From contig NZ_KZ845673.1 in the NCBI RefSeq assembly GCF_003313465.1, positions 40,486-104,485 on the forward strand: 64,000 nucleotides of DNA. The letters run 5' to 3'. This stretch comes from Thermoflavimicrobium daqui (GTDB taxonomy: Bacteria > Bacillota > Bacilli > Thermoactinomycetales > Thermoactinomycetaceae). Positions 46,740 through 55,891 of the stretch are shown in pieces; position 1 is the stretch's first letter; every line of letters starts with the position of its first letter. The position numbers were made by a program, and so were the translations under genes. The notes below the pieces were generated by a model, which was not told where the DNA came from, searched no databases, and saw only the letters and a list, made by a program, of their open reading frames with translations.

Positions 46740-47997
46740 TCCATACAAATATTTACTAATTTCAGCTGTATGATGTATTTTTCAAAATAACCCCATAATC
46801 TTCTAGACAAAGGTTAAGTATAAATTATTCAAAAGCACTTAAAAGGAGTTGATCGTGAGCATTTTGTAATACTTCTATTAAACATAAAATTACAGGTTAT
46901 AAGGATTAACACCGCACACATTGGATTACTAAACTCATCAGTAGTTCACCCACGGTTCTATTATTGCAAAGATCTACAAATTTGTTTGTCAGGTTGAACA
47001 AAAAGAATCCTCAACGTCAAAATCTGAAATGTCCCCATTAGACACTTGAAATAATGGTGTTAAGAGTTTGACCTTCGCTATTTGACATGTTTAAAAATGG
47101 AAACACGTTATTTTCTACAAAATGGTGGTTAACCGAAAGAAGATAAATAAAAAAAGACTACGAATTTTCACCTGTAGTCTTTTTTACCTCCAAAAACCAA
47201 CCCTAGCAGGCTGATTCATGTAAATTATATACCAAATAAGAATAAGTATACATTATGCTTTAAGTAGAAAAAAAGTATTTTTAAATCGATACTACTACTA
47301 GCTTTCTCAATTAGGGTGAAAAAGAACGGGGGGATCCGAACGATTTGACCCTCTATGGTTAGGAATCCAACGACGCTGTGTGGTCGATCTGTAACGTCAA
47401 CTACTCACCATTGAAATGGTGAGCTTGTATCTGTCCAGCAGTACAAATGTCATGGAGACTCCTGCCTTCAATTGACGATACATCGTGGGCAAGTTGACAG
47501 CTACCCGTACTACACCAGTCATGCTGATGTAGTCCCTCCCTGCAACAAGGTACTCAATTCCCCAGTTTGTAATCTTTTACGCAAGAAAACATTTCTCCTT
47601 GCAACGCGATAGATACAGTTTTCAAAGAGCTAGGAGTGCCTTTAGTACAGACAGTACCCAACCGTCTTCTCCGAAAAATATGATATCACTTTGGAGGGAG
47701 GTACGACAGGACAAAAATAGTGTTTTCCTAAGCATCCCTAAAAAGAAGGGGTACCGGGAAACGCCGACATTCCTCTACGCCTTTGAAAAGGCTAGTCTCC
47801 TGTCGGCTATTATCATGAAGTTCTCCATCTACTTCTGCGAATGGTGTCCAAAAATCGGCAAGAAAGCTGATTTGATGTTTTTCAGCACATACTTTCTAGC
47901 CTCTAGTCCAATGGTTGCATGGCAACCATCATGCCACACGGTTAGGTATAAGACAAAATGTTTCACTCCTCTATAGGATACACATCAATATGCACTT
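46740..47997. other. 1.25-kb region without a supported gene
   Basis: It holds a terminator hairpin AAAAAAGACTAC/GTAGTCTTTTTT (47152-47188) and CAACTACTCACCATT/ATGGTGAG at 47398-47424, which repeats the hairpin after arsI. The plus frame 47599-47976 is antisense-like and lacks motifs. The stretch looks like decayed mobile DNA. Confidence 0.45.
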
Positions 47998-48819
47998 TCA
48001 AGAGCACCCAACTGATGCGGGCAGCGTCGATTCAATACGCTTCAGCCAGTGGAAACTCACTTCGTCGTGTACTTTTGCAACTTCAGGACGGTTGATTATC
48101 ACGATTTCCCCAGATTCGAAGATCCTGCAGAATTCGAAAAAACTTTGGTCGACAGTGTCAATTTTCGTCAAATAAACTCCGCTTTTGGGCAGCAGAAACG
48201 GTTCGGCTACATAGAATACGTTTTGTGATATTTTAATACCCATGATTTCATAATGTTTGCCGAGATATTTTGGCACAATGTCCACAAAACCTTCCGATAC
48301 AAGTTGCCGGATGACGGTAGAACTGATTTTTTGGTACTTGTGACTCAATTTTCTCACTTCATGCACTTTGAAGAACCCTGCCCCCTCGCGCCGGAGAGTC
48401 TCTATGTTCCCTTTACCACGGTAGCCATATCTGTAATCAAACCCAGCAACAACATGTTTAACTTGTAAACGGATCAGATATTCTTTTACAAAATCACAGG
48501 AAGACAACGTCGCAATATTTTCGTTAAATTGAACAATATACAACTGATCTACACCCATACGAGAAAAAATTTGTTCTTTGATACGCAATGGGGTCAAATA
48601 CTTCATCGGTTGTAGTAAATGATCGACAACCTGTCGGGGATGGGGGTAAAACGTCATAACTGAAAAATTAAGTTTTTCGGTTCGTGCAATCCAAGCCGCC
48701 CGATTAATCAGAGACTGGTGGGCGATATGGACTCCATCAAAAAAACCGAGGGCCATGACGCATGAACATTTGGGATTAATCTCCAGTTCAACTGGATGTG
48801 ACAAATGTATCACTTCCAT
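47998..48819 (-). CDS. FAD-synthetase-like RibF paralogue
   Basis: A 273-residue protein. The N-terminal FMN adenylyltransferase domain is intact: MALGFFDGVHIAHQSLINRA (GxFDGxHxGH type) and KISSTVIRQLV. The C-terminal riboflavin-kinase-like part (from about 185) keeps some strands (LLPKSGVYL) but lacks the GxPTAN kinase motif. So it may make FAD from FMN only. AAAGGAGGT lies 6 bases before ATG 48819. It lies downstream of a flavin-dependent monooxygenase cluster on the same strand and may supply its FAD. Confidence 0.8.
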   Translation of the reverse strand: MEVIHLSHPVELEINPKCSCVMALGFFDGVHIAHQSLINRAAWIARTEKLNFSVMTFYPHPRQVVDHLLQPMKYLTPLRIKEQIFSRMGVDQLYIVQFNENIATLSSCDFVKEYLIRLQVKHVVAGFDYRYGYRGKGNIETLRREGAGFFKVHEVRKLSHKYQKISSTVIRQLVSEGFVDIVPKYLGKHYEIMGIKISQNVFYVAEPFLLPKSGVYLTKIDTVDQSFFEFCRIFESGEIVIINRPEVAKVHDEVSFHWLKRIESTLPASVGCS

Positions 48820-48837
48820 TTTTCTACCTCCTTTCAT

Positions 48838-49279
48838 TTAAGTTAGGCATGTCGTCAACCAAATGAACGAGTTTAATTAAATGAAGAGTAGAAGATGGTA
48901 ACTGAGATGATCTAATACGAATCAAATAAATCTTCAGTCTCTACACCGTTATGCGTGACGAAGTCAGTAACGAAGGATGTTAATTTGGGATGAACCCAAA
49001 TAGACGAGATCTCCCCGAATTATTACACAATGTGGCTAAATTATTCCAGAATACTCCGATTTCTCAGTTGTAAAATACAGCACTAATGAAACCTTTCCAG
49101 CATCGCCTTATAGCTGTAAATCATCACACATTTGATCGTCTTATATGAAATATGGGCACTATTTTCTACATTCTCACGAATATATCCAAAACCAAACCCG
49201 AATTTGAGATCGATTAGAATATTATCAGTGTAAATTCATAACTATTTGGTAGTAGACTCTCTCTAATATAAGGAAATTT
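48838..49279. other. Gap without a supported gene
   Basis: No frame, hairpin or motif that I can support in this 440-base stretch. Confidence 0.5.
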
Positions 49280-50563
49280 CTAAATACTCATACCCCCTCG
49301 TCTTCGCAAGAGTGAAACCGAGATAAAAGATACTATACATAGAAGAAAGACAAAAATGGCAAGGGGAATCCAAGAATTATTGTAGGCGTTTAACAAATAA
49401 GTTGCGATGATTGGAGCTGTTCCTCCAAATAAGGCTGAACCACTTTGATAGCCAAGGGTTATTCCTGTGTAACTCACATTCGTATTAAACATTTCGGAGA
49501 ACATTGTACCAATTATACTTGCAATTGAAGACCATAGAATCCCTAAGGCAAAAATCGAAATAGCATATACCCAAAAAACAGATTTTAATGATAACAAATA
49601 AAAGTATGGGAAAGAAAAAGCCGCAAGGGCAGATGTACCTAGTAGAAAAACGCGTTTACGGCCAATTTTGTCAGATAATATTCCCATTAATGGAATACAA
49701 ATCGTTGTAACAAGACTTGCAATTGTAATTACATTTAACGTTGTAGTCCTTGTAAAGCCAATTTCTGTAGCATAGCCGATAAAAAAAGTGGTAAATATAT
49801 AGAATGGTCCTACCTCTACACATTTTGCACCTAATGAAATGAGAACTGCTTTCCAATGGTTTCGAAGGATCTCAAAAAGAGGGATTTTGACAACATTACC
49901 TTTTTCTTTTTCTTCTTTGAAAGCCGATGTTTCCTCAAGTCCCATTCGTATCCAGAGACCAATGACTACTAAAAGTGCACTTAGTAAGAATGGAATTCTC
50001 CATCCCCATGATAGAAACTGCTGTTCTGGAAGTAAACTCATTAATGAAATAGACAATGTTCCAAGTAACATACCTAGCGGGATTCCCATAGCCGGAAAGC
50101 TTCCGAAAAATCCACGTTTATCTAAGGGTGAAGATTCAACCGCCAGTAGGACCGCACCTCCCCATTCCCCGCCAAGCGCCGCCCCTTGAATAAGGCGCAA
50201 AGTCACAAGAAGAATCGGTGCCATAATTCCAATCGTACTATAAGTCGGCAATAATCCAATACATACGGTAGAAAGCCCCATTAATACAAGCGAAAAGACA
50301 AGAGTATTTTTTCTGCCAAATTTGTCTCCCATGTGACTAAAAATAAGACCGCCAAGAGGTCGTACAAAAAAGGTAACTCCGAAAGATGCATATGCAAGCA
50401 ACAAACTGATAAAGGGATCATTATTAGGAAAAAACAATTTATTAAACACAAGTGAAGCGACAGTTCCATAAAGAAAGAAATCGTAAAATTCTATAGTACT
50501 GCCAATTAAAGTAGCGAATAATACTTTTTTTGAGTTTACTACACGTTGTCCTTCCCTTTTCAC
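49280..50563 (-). CDS. MHS-family MFS transporter
   Basis: A 427-residue, twelve-helix metabolite:H+ symporter. MHS signatures are clear: TLIGSTIEFYDFFLYGTVAS, MGDKFGRKNTLVFSLVLMG, LIQGAALGGEWGGAVLLAVE and GILSDKIGRKRVFLLGTSAL. Members import organic acids such as shikimate, citrate, benzoates or betaine. GTG start with GGAG 6 bases upstream. Last membrane component of the HpaB/nitrilase cluster; probably imports the substrate. Confidence 0.9.
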   Translation of the reverse strand: MKREGQRVVNSKKVLFATLIGSTIEFYDFFLYGTVASLVFNKLFFPNNDPFISLLLAYASFGVTFFVRPLGGLIFSHMGDKFGRKNTLVFSLVLMGLSTVCIGLLPTYSTIGIMAPILLVTLRLIQGAALGGEWGGAVLLAVESSPLDKRGFFGSFPAMGIPLGMLLGTLSISLMSLLPEQQFLSWGWRIPFLLSALLVVIGLWIRMGLEETSAFKEEKEKGNVVKIPLFEILRNHWKAVLISLGAKCVEVGPFYIFTTFFIGYATEIGFTRTTTLNVITIASLVTTICIPLMGILSDKIGRKRVFLLGTSALAAFSFPYFYLLSLKSVFWVYAISIFALGILWSSIASIIGTMFSEMFNTNVSYTGITLGYQSGSALFGGTAPIIATYLLNAYNNSWIPLAIFVFLLCIVSFISVSLLRRRGGMSI

Positions 50564-50624
50564 CTAATACTCCTCCTCAGGTCTTATACCGCTTATATTG
50601 GCACATAAATCGTGATGGGTTCAG

Positions 50625-50705
50625 GTTATTAAAGTAACCCACCTCATTTGGAGGTAAGTGGATTAGTTTTTTACATTCATTTTCCAAATAGGTGGGGTTT
50701 TTATC
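50625..50705. terminator. Hairpins between cupin and transporter genes
   Basis: CCACCTC/GGAGGT(aag)TGG and a second AGGTGGGG followed by TTTTTAT can fold as alternative hairpins. Partial termination between the cupin and transporter is possible. Confidence 0.45.
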
Positions 50706-50715
50706 TTAAATTAAG

Positions 50716-51060
50716 TCACTTGCTGTAATAACGCACCTCAAATATTTTGCAACCATTGGGAGATCTCCATGGTCCATGTTTCATACCTGGAGGACGACAT
50801 GCTACCATTCCCTGAGTAAACTCTTCATTTAACTCTAAATCGATAATGGATCCTTCAATAATATAAAGTTCCTCCCAAAAATCATGAATTTGAACACCAT
50901 TCGGTGAAGTATCCGTACCCGGTTCGAATTGAAGGATACGCGTAGCTACCTTAGTTTCTGGATCTGCTGCAATTATTCTTTCTGTGAGTCCTTTAACACT
51001 ACTAAATGGTTTTTCTTCAAACTTGTAATAATCGGTAAATTCCAGCTCTGGCTTTGCCAT
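50716..51060 (-). CDS. Single-domain cupin protein
   Basis: A 114-residue cupin barrel. Likely metal ligands appear in VQIHDFWEELYIIEGSIIDL (H-x-x-x-E-E) and RPPGMKHGPWRSP (late His). Small cupins of this type act as dioxygenases, isomerases or sensors of pathway intermediates. GAGGAGG precedes the ATG. It lies 4 bases after the DUF2848 gene, in the HpaB/nitrilase operon. Confidence 0.8.
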   Translation of the reverse strand: MAKPELEFTDYYKFEEKPFSSVKGLTERIIAADPETKVATRILQFEPGTDTSPNGVQIHDFWEELYIIEGSIIDLELNEEFTQGMVACRPPGMKHGPWRSPNGCKIFEVRYYSK

Positions 51061-51064
51061 TTTG

Positions 51065-51739
51065 TTACTCCTCCTCAGCGTCTTTTAAAACCTTAATGTT
51101 GTATTTTAATTGAATCGTGTTACCATTTTTCGGATCGCGAAGTTGAGCAAGGAAGGTTTCCCCGAATAGGAATGTACCAACCTGTAGCGGTAGAGTCCCA
51201 CAGAATATAGCTATTCCACTGCTCTCATAATCACGTTCGCGCACAATTCGGAGCAATTCGTCCGGGTTCATAAAACTTCCTAGAGTTCCTTTCTGATATA
51301 CATGCTGAACTCCATCTTTAATTACCCAACTTTCAATCTCGATTTCATCCCAATAATCCCTGATGTGATCTAACGGCCATACCTGTGAGGAAATTGGTTT
51401 TAAGCAGACCTGCTTCGACTTTTGGATCGAGGTCGCTTCCAAAACCCGATCTGTATGATCACTACCGAGTCCCAAATACCAGACTCCATTAATATCCAGC
51501 AATATGGCCTCGGCCTCACCGCTACTATGGTTTTGAACGACTGTAATCTGATCGGTCACCTGTATAAGTTCCGGTGATAGATCGTAAATCATCGGAACAC
51601 GTGGCGGGGGTGAAATGCCTAGCGCTTTCAGTTCGTCAATATGCTGTTGAACTACCTTTTGATTTTTTCCGGTATAACCAGCAATAATCAACCTGGTCGG
51701 CTCCCATTCCAGTATCATCCCGTTGCAATGAATTTGCAT
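51065..51739 (-). CDS. DUF2848 protein
   Basis: A 224-residue cytosolic protein with a fumarylacetoacetase-like feel: ITVVQNHSSGEAEAILLDIN, YLGLGSDHTDRVLEATSI and GIAIFCGTLPLQVGTFLFGE. This matches DUF2848 as I recall it; the family sits in catabolic operons and may hydrolyse or isomerise keto-acid intermediates. It starts 1-2 bases after the nitrilase stop, so is translationally coupled. Confidence 0.75.
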   Translation of the reverse strand: MQIHCNGMILEWEPTRLIIAGYTGKNQKVVQQHIDELKALGISPPPRVPMIYDLSPELIQVTDQITVVQNHSSGEAEAILLDINGVWYLGLGSDHTDRVLEATSIQKSKQVCLKPISSQVWPLDHIRDYWDEIEIESWVIKDGVQHVYQKGTLGSFMNPDELLRIVRERDYESSGIAIFCGTLPLQVGTFLFGETFLAQLRDPKNGNTIQLKYNIKVLKDAEEE

Positions 51740-51740
51740 A

Positions 51741-52541
51741 TTAGATGTCCTCTCTCCATTCTGAAGATCCTGTTAATACTCGGTGTTTCAACTGTGGAAA
51801 AATCTCCCTGATGTGCTTGATTTGTGTCAGATCGATTTCCGCCTTAACAATCGTTTCCTGCTCTCCTCCTGATGCGATAACAACGCCCCAGGGATCGACC
51901 ACCTGACTGTGACCTCCTAACAATGTACCTCTAGTCGTACCTACACAGTTGCTGGAGATCAAAAAACATTGATTTTCTAAAGCTCTGACCTGATTGAATA
52001 GATTCCAATGCATCAAACGTCGGTGCGGCCATGCAGATGTTACGAGCAATAGCTCAGCCCCCAGATCAACCTGCCTGCGGAACAGTTCAGGAAATCGCAA
52101 ATCGTAACATGTGGCCAAGCCCACTTTGCCGAAGTCTGTATCCACCACCATAACCTCGTGGCCGCGGGTTAATAATTTCCCTTCGTCTGAGCCGTAATGG
52201 AATAAATGAATTTTGCGGTACGAAGCGATTCGACGGCCTTGCGGGTCAAACATCACACTTGTGTTATAAAAGTTGTCCCCGTCTTTTTCGACAAAACTTC
52301 CGCAAAAAAGATAGGCGCTTAACGCCTTCGCTTTGGCTGAAAACGACTCTACGAAAGGGCCATCTATCGGTTCGGATTCCTCTTTATACCGATCAAAAGA
52401 AAAGTATCCGGTTGCCCAGATTTCCGGTAATACAATAAGATTGTATCCCTTAAGCGTATCAAGTATCGATTCGACTCTAAGGATTCGCTGTTCTTTTGTT
52501 TCATCGTCTTTTATTTCAACTTGAACTGATGCAACTTTCAT
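51741..52541 (-). CDS. Nitrilase-superfamily (omega-amidase-like) hydrolase
   Basis: A 266-residue C-N hydrolase with the Glu-Lys-Cys triad: LIVLPEIWATGYF (Glu), YRKIHLFHYGSDEGKLL (Lys) and GLATCYDLRFPELFRRQ (Cys). The DLRFPELFR and GHSQVVDPWG wording resembles omega-amidases and N-carbamoyl amidases rather than true nitrilases. Start at ATG 52541 with AAGGAAGTGG upstream. Probably removes ammonia from an amide intermediate made after ring oxidation. Confidence 0.88.
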   Translation of the reverse strand: MKVASVQVEIKDDETKEQRILRVESILDTLKGYNLIVLPEIWATGYFSFDRYKEESEPIDGPFVESFSAKAKALSAYLFCGSFVEKDGDNFYNTSVMFDPQGRRIASYRKIHLFHYGSDEGKLLTRGHEVMVVDTDFGKVGLATCYDLRFPELFRRQVDLGAELLLVTSAWPHRRLMHWNLFNQVRALENQCFLISSNCVGTTRGTLLGGHSQVVDPWGVVIASGGEQETIVKAEIDLTQIKHIREIFPQLKHRVLTGSSEWREDI

Positions 52542-52705
52542 ATGGCCCACCCACTTCCTTTTTTACTTATCCATGACAACCTTTATCCCAAGGGTTCATG
52601 ATTATCAATTGTAATAATTTTCGATATCCTCGGCTAAAATGAACCGCTTTCAAGATTGGTCAATTGTGCCTTGCCCATCTTTTTTCCATAATGTGAACTC
52701 TAACA

Positions 52706-54151
52706 TTATTGGGGAAACTGGTAAGATTCCAAAAAACGATTAACTAGATTGGTTGCTTCGTGATAACCGTAGTTGCGGAATGAGTATCCTTTCACTACGA
52801 ACGGGGCTCCATTGTAAAACATTTCGTACTGTTGATGACGACCGCCGAATTCAGAGCCGACAATGTCCCAAGCTAATTTAAACAATTTAATCTTTTGCGT
52901 GGAATCAGCACTGCCCGCGCGGATGTATTTATTAATATCCCCAGCACTTTCAGGATTAATAATTTCTTTGTAGGTTGAAGGCCCCTGCAGAACTCCTCCT
53001 CCCGTCAATTCACGCAAAATTTTGATTACGTTGGAATATATAGTATCCTGCATACCTACAATACCGTATAGAAAACGAGGATTGGGACGAACTAAACCGT
53101 TCTTGTCATCTATACAGTAGTATTCCGAAGCGAGCATCATGCCTTCAACGCAGGAAGCGATGGAAGCAAGCTCCCCTAACTTTTCCTGCACTTGTGGGAA
53201 TTTGTCAATCCCGTTCATTTCCGCAATTTTTCGTGCAACACCGATTATGAATTTCAGTTTAGTAGTAAAGCGAATTTGAGCTTGATTATTACCGAGCGCA
53301 TGAGCTGGGGTTTCGTGAAATTGCGCTTTAACCAGATCAATATTTTTGTATACGAATACTTGCTCCCAAGGAATAAATACATCGTCAAATACGACAAAAG
53401 AATCACTTTCATCAAACTGAGTCGACAGCGGATAATCGAAAGTACTAGGCTTGTCTTGCGCATAGCTCGGGCGAGCATACAATTTCAACCCAGGTGCATC
53501 CATCGGAACCGCAAATGAAATTGCGTAATCTTCGTCTCCCGGACGAAGAGGAGAAATAACGCTACAGAACAGGTAATTGCATACTGCAGAACCAGTACCT
53601 AACATTTGAGAGCCGCGAACGACAATACCATCTTCCCGTTCTTCATAAACAGCCATGGCTACATATTTTTCATCCAATTCATGTGCAGCCTTGCTTCGAT
53701 CGACCTGCGGGGGAATGATGACATAAGTTACATAAAGGTCATTGTCTCTTACCATCTTATAGAAGTTGACAATATTGTCCTTAAATCGTTCACCGCCTCG
53801 TTCAAATACATGAGAGGCACCGGCAAAACTGGCCAAGAAACTCGCCACGTGATCCGGACTGCGTCCTACAAAACCATATGTGGCTTCTGCCCATTTACTG
53901 ATCGCCTCCCTACGTTCTTGCAGATCTTCCCTACTTCGAGGAATCATGAAAATCTTATTGGCGATCGTCCCATCTTCGGTCACATAAGTCATATTGTTTT
54001 TAGCATCTATAGCGATGTCATAAAGTCCAGCCACGGTATCAATAATCCCGGTAAATGCAGGATGAGTCGTTACATCTTTTACACGTTCCCCATCGATATA
54101 AATACAACGGTTATCCTTCAGCGATTCAATATACTGCTGTCCTGTTCTCAT
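52706..54151 (-). CDS. HpaB-family flavin-dependent monooxygenase
   Basis: A 481-residue two-component monooxygenase (oxygenase part) of the 4-hydroxyphenylacetate 3-hydroxylase/PvcC class. Marks: MRTGQQYIESLKDNRCIYID, IPPQVDRSKAAHELDEKY, RGSQMLGTGSAVCNYLF, FDDVFIPWEQVFVYKN and GDINKYIRAGSADSTQKIKL. It uses FADH2 supplied by a reductase to hydroxylate an aromatic or heterocyclic substrate. The flavin reductase-like gene lies 110 bases upstream. A GntR-type site sits in its own promoter. The exact substrate is unknown. Confidence 0.88.
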   Translation of the reverse strand: MRTGQQYIESLKDNRCIYIDGERVKDVTTHPAFTGIIDTVAGLYDIAIDAKNNMTYVTEDGTIANKIFMIPRSREDLQERREAISKWAEATYGFVGRSPDHVASFLASFAGASHVFERGGERFKDNIVNFYKMVRDNDLYVTYVIIPPQVDRSKAAHELDEKYVAMAVYEEREDGIVVRGSQMLGTGSAVCNYLFCSVISPLRPGDEDYAISFAVPMDAPGLKLYARPSYAQDKPSTFDYPLSTQFDESDSFVVFDDVFIPWEQVFVYKNIDLVKAQFHETPAHALGNNQAQIRFTTKLKFIIGVARKIAEMNGIDKFPQVQEKLGELASIASCVEGMMLASEYYCIDDKNGLVRPNPRFLYGIVGMQDTIYSNVIKILRELTGGGVLQGPSTYKEIINPESAGDINKYIRAGSADSTQKIKLFKLAWDIVGSEFGGRHQQYEMFYNGAPFVVKGYSFRNYGYHEATNLVNRFLESYQFPQ

Positions 54152-54187
54152 CTCACAAAATCCCCCAAGCCAATTATTATATATACG

Positions 54188-54210
54188 GTATTCTGTATTC
54201 TGTATACATT
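54188..54210 (-). promoter_or_regulatory. GntR operator before the hpaB-like gene
   Basis: ATTCTGTATTCTGTATACAT (within 54188-54210) carries the same TGTATACA plus ATACAGAATAC pattern, in inverted orientation, as the site before the GntR gene at 55410-55431. Likely binding site of the operon's GntR protein. Confidence 0.6.
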
Positions 54211-54261
54211 GATGAGGTAAAAAAAATTTTCCTTACAAAATTGAACGTTTCAAAATGATCA

Positions 54262-54711
54262 TTAGCTGAATATGACCTCCTTGACTTCCCGATCGAGCTT
54301 TACAGCAAGCTCAGCGTTATAAGTTTTAATAAATAACGGTTCGGTAACAATCTTCCCGCCATAAAACATAATGTCTCGTACCTCTTCAACATCAACTTCA
54401 AGAACAGCAAGTTTAAGTGTGGTACCTTTTGTCTGTCTGGTTTTTATCGTCGCTTTCCCAATAACAGAGTAAACACTTTCGTGACCGATGAAATTAAGAA
54501 CCAAATCCGGATCATTCTCTAAAATTTTAACAAATTCAGATTTGGCATCGATTGCAAAGCGAATCGTTTTCCCATTCATGGCATACACCCACGATAAAGC
54601 AGTAGTGTAAACCCTTTCGTTTTCCTTGTGAACAATGTTTAGCAGCACGATCGTGTTTCCCTGTATCAGGGAAATCATGTCTGGACTTAATTCTTCAATA
54701 GGTTTACCCAT
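54262..54711 (-). CDS. Flavin-binding split-barrel protein (flavin reductase-like)
   Basis: A 149-residue protein of the PNPOx/flavin-reductase split-barrel type: MISLIQGNTIVLLNIVHKEN, YAMNGKTIRFAIDAKSEF, VYSVIGKATI and late hydrophobic strands. With an HpaB-type oxygenase next to it, a role as the FADH2-supplying partner is attractive, but the short length (typical HpaC about 165-190) makes an F420/PNPOx-like binder possible. GGGGGG lies 7 bases before ATG 54711, which nearly abuts the GntR stop. Confidence 0.65.
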   Translation of the reverse strand: MGKPIEELSPDMISLIQGNTIVLLNIVHKENERVYTTALSWVYAMNGKTIRFAIDAKSEFVKILENDPDLVLNFIGHESVYSVIGKATIKTRQTKGTTLKLAVLEVDVEEVRDIMFYGGKIVTEPLFIKTYNAELAVKLDREVKEVIFS

Positions 54712-54713
54712 GT

Positions 54714-55385
54714 TCAATCCCCCCATTTCGTTTTAATAGATTCGTTAGTGTTTGCAAGATGTTTCGAGATACGTTGGGTAGCTAACTCCGCTTCACCAGA
54801 CTGCAATGCCTCGATGATCGACAAATGCTCTTCTAGCACTTCCTTCATCCGGTTTTGCTTTTTCAATGCCCGCAAACCAATTAAATGAGATAGATTGTGA
54901 AGATTTAGCAGAATTTCCTTAACCAGTTCGTATTCGGCGAATGCAGCAAGAGTGATGTGAAATTTTTGATCTAAATTAATAAAGGAAACTTCATCCTTGT
55001 TTTTCATCATCTCTTCTTGATCTCGGCAAATATTTTGCAAATATTCAAGCTGCCTTTCCGTAATCGTTCCACTTAGTTTGCGTACCACCTCCCTCTCAAT
55101 CGATTCCCGTAAGAAAAATATTTGCTCCACTTCACTTTCAGTGACTTTTCGGACGGTCAAACCTTTACGCGGAACTGTAACAATTAATCCTTCTTTCAAA
55201 AGATCCTGAAGAGCTTCCCGGACTGGAGTCCTAGAAGTGTTCAAATGTTCGGCCATCTTAACTTCGGTAAAAATTTCGTTTGAAGAGATTTGTCCATTTA
55301 GAATGACATGTTTTATCTGTTGATATACTTTTTCTTTAGTGGTTTCTCTTTCAATTGGTTTCAAATTAAATCCTGTCACGGACAA
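54714..55385 (-). CDS. GntR-family (FCD) regulator
   Basis: A 223-residue regulator: N-terminal winged helix (KVYQQIKHVILNGQISSNEI, MAEHLNTSRTPVREALQDLL, IVTVPRKGLTVRKV) and a helical FCD ligand domain (FLRESIEREVVRKLSG, FHITLAAFAEYELVKEILLN). GTG start, AGGAG upstream. First gene of the flavin monooxygenase cluster; TGTATACA-containing sites precede both it and the hpaB-like gene. FCD domains sense carboxylic acids, fitting an organic-acid catabolic pathway. Confidence 0.9.
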   Translation of the reverse strand: MSVTGFNLKPIERETTKEKVYQQIKHVILNGQISSNEIFTEVKMAEHLNTSRTPVREALQDLLKEGLIVTVPRKGLTVRKVTESEVEQIFFLRESIEREVVRKLSGTITERQLEYLQNICRDQEEMMKNKDEVSFINLDQKFHITLAAFAEYELVKEILLNLHNLSHLIGLRALKKQNRMKEVLEEHLSIIEALQSGEAELATQRISKHLANTNESIKTKWGD

Positions 55386-55409
55386 TCAACTCCTAATAGT
55401 TTTACCTTA

Positions 55410-55431
55410 TGTATACACAATACAGAATACA
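55410..55431 (-). promoter_or_regulatory. GntR operator before its own gene
   Basis: TGTATACACAATACAGAATA at 55410-55429 shares TGTATACA and ATACAGAATAC with the site before the hpaB-like gene. Autoregulation by the GntR protein is likely. Confidence 0.6.
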
Positions 55432-55505
55432 TTGCTATGTAGTCAAGTATTTTTTGTCTTTTCAAATAAGACAATTACAACTTAAGTTTTCGAAATGTAG
55501 GAGAA

Positions 55506-55567
55506 ATATCAGAAGTGAGAGGATTTGAGATTGCTTATACAACGATCATGAGATGGGAAAGGGAATA
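55506..55567 (+). pseudogene. IS6-like transposase HTH scrap
   Basis: ISEVRGFEIAYTTIMRWERE matches the HTH of IS6-family transposases (RG.e..htTImRWv). Only 20 codons survive before a stop. Confidence 0.45.
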
Positions 55568-55756
55568 AGTCTCGAACAATTTTCCTTTCAGACAAAGTCG
55601 TTCGGCTGCTACATGATTACCTGAACCATGAAGACGGGAGAAACTATATCGTCTATCAGAAATGAGTCTATATGTATTTTTAAGCAGCCGTAGCCGACAA
55701 CTATCACGAATTACTATATTCAAATCATTTGCTAAATACAGCAAACTGGCCAATAT

Positions 55757-55868
55757 TCAACCTTCCATTTCTTCGCATTCTAGCTCTAGCGTGTAGTCCT
55801 GCATCACGTCCACCAACACATGTTTGACGTCTTCTTGTGTCTTGACACCTTCCAGATGCAAAAATGTT
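55757..55868 (-). pseudogene. C-terminal scrap of an unknown protein
   Basis: The frame FLHLEGVKTQEDVKHVLVDV then MQDYTLELECEEMEG looks coding but has no start and no recognised family. It lies between the IS6 scrap and the WYL gene. Confidence 0.35.
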
Positions 55869-55891
55869 TATTTCTGACCTTGCCACCTCCT

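Noticed and set aside
47599..47976. 125-codon plus-strand frame
   Set aside because: Composition and motifs do not support a protein; region looks like decayed mobile DNA.
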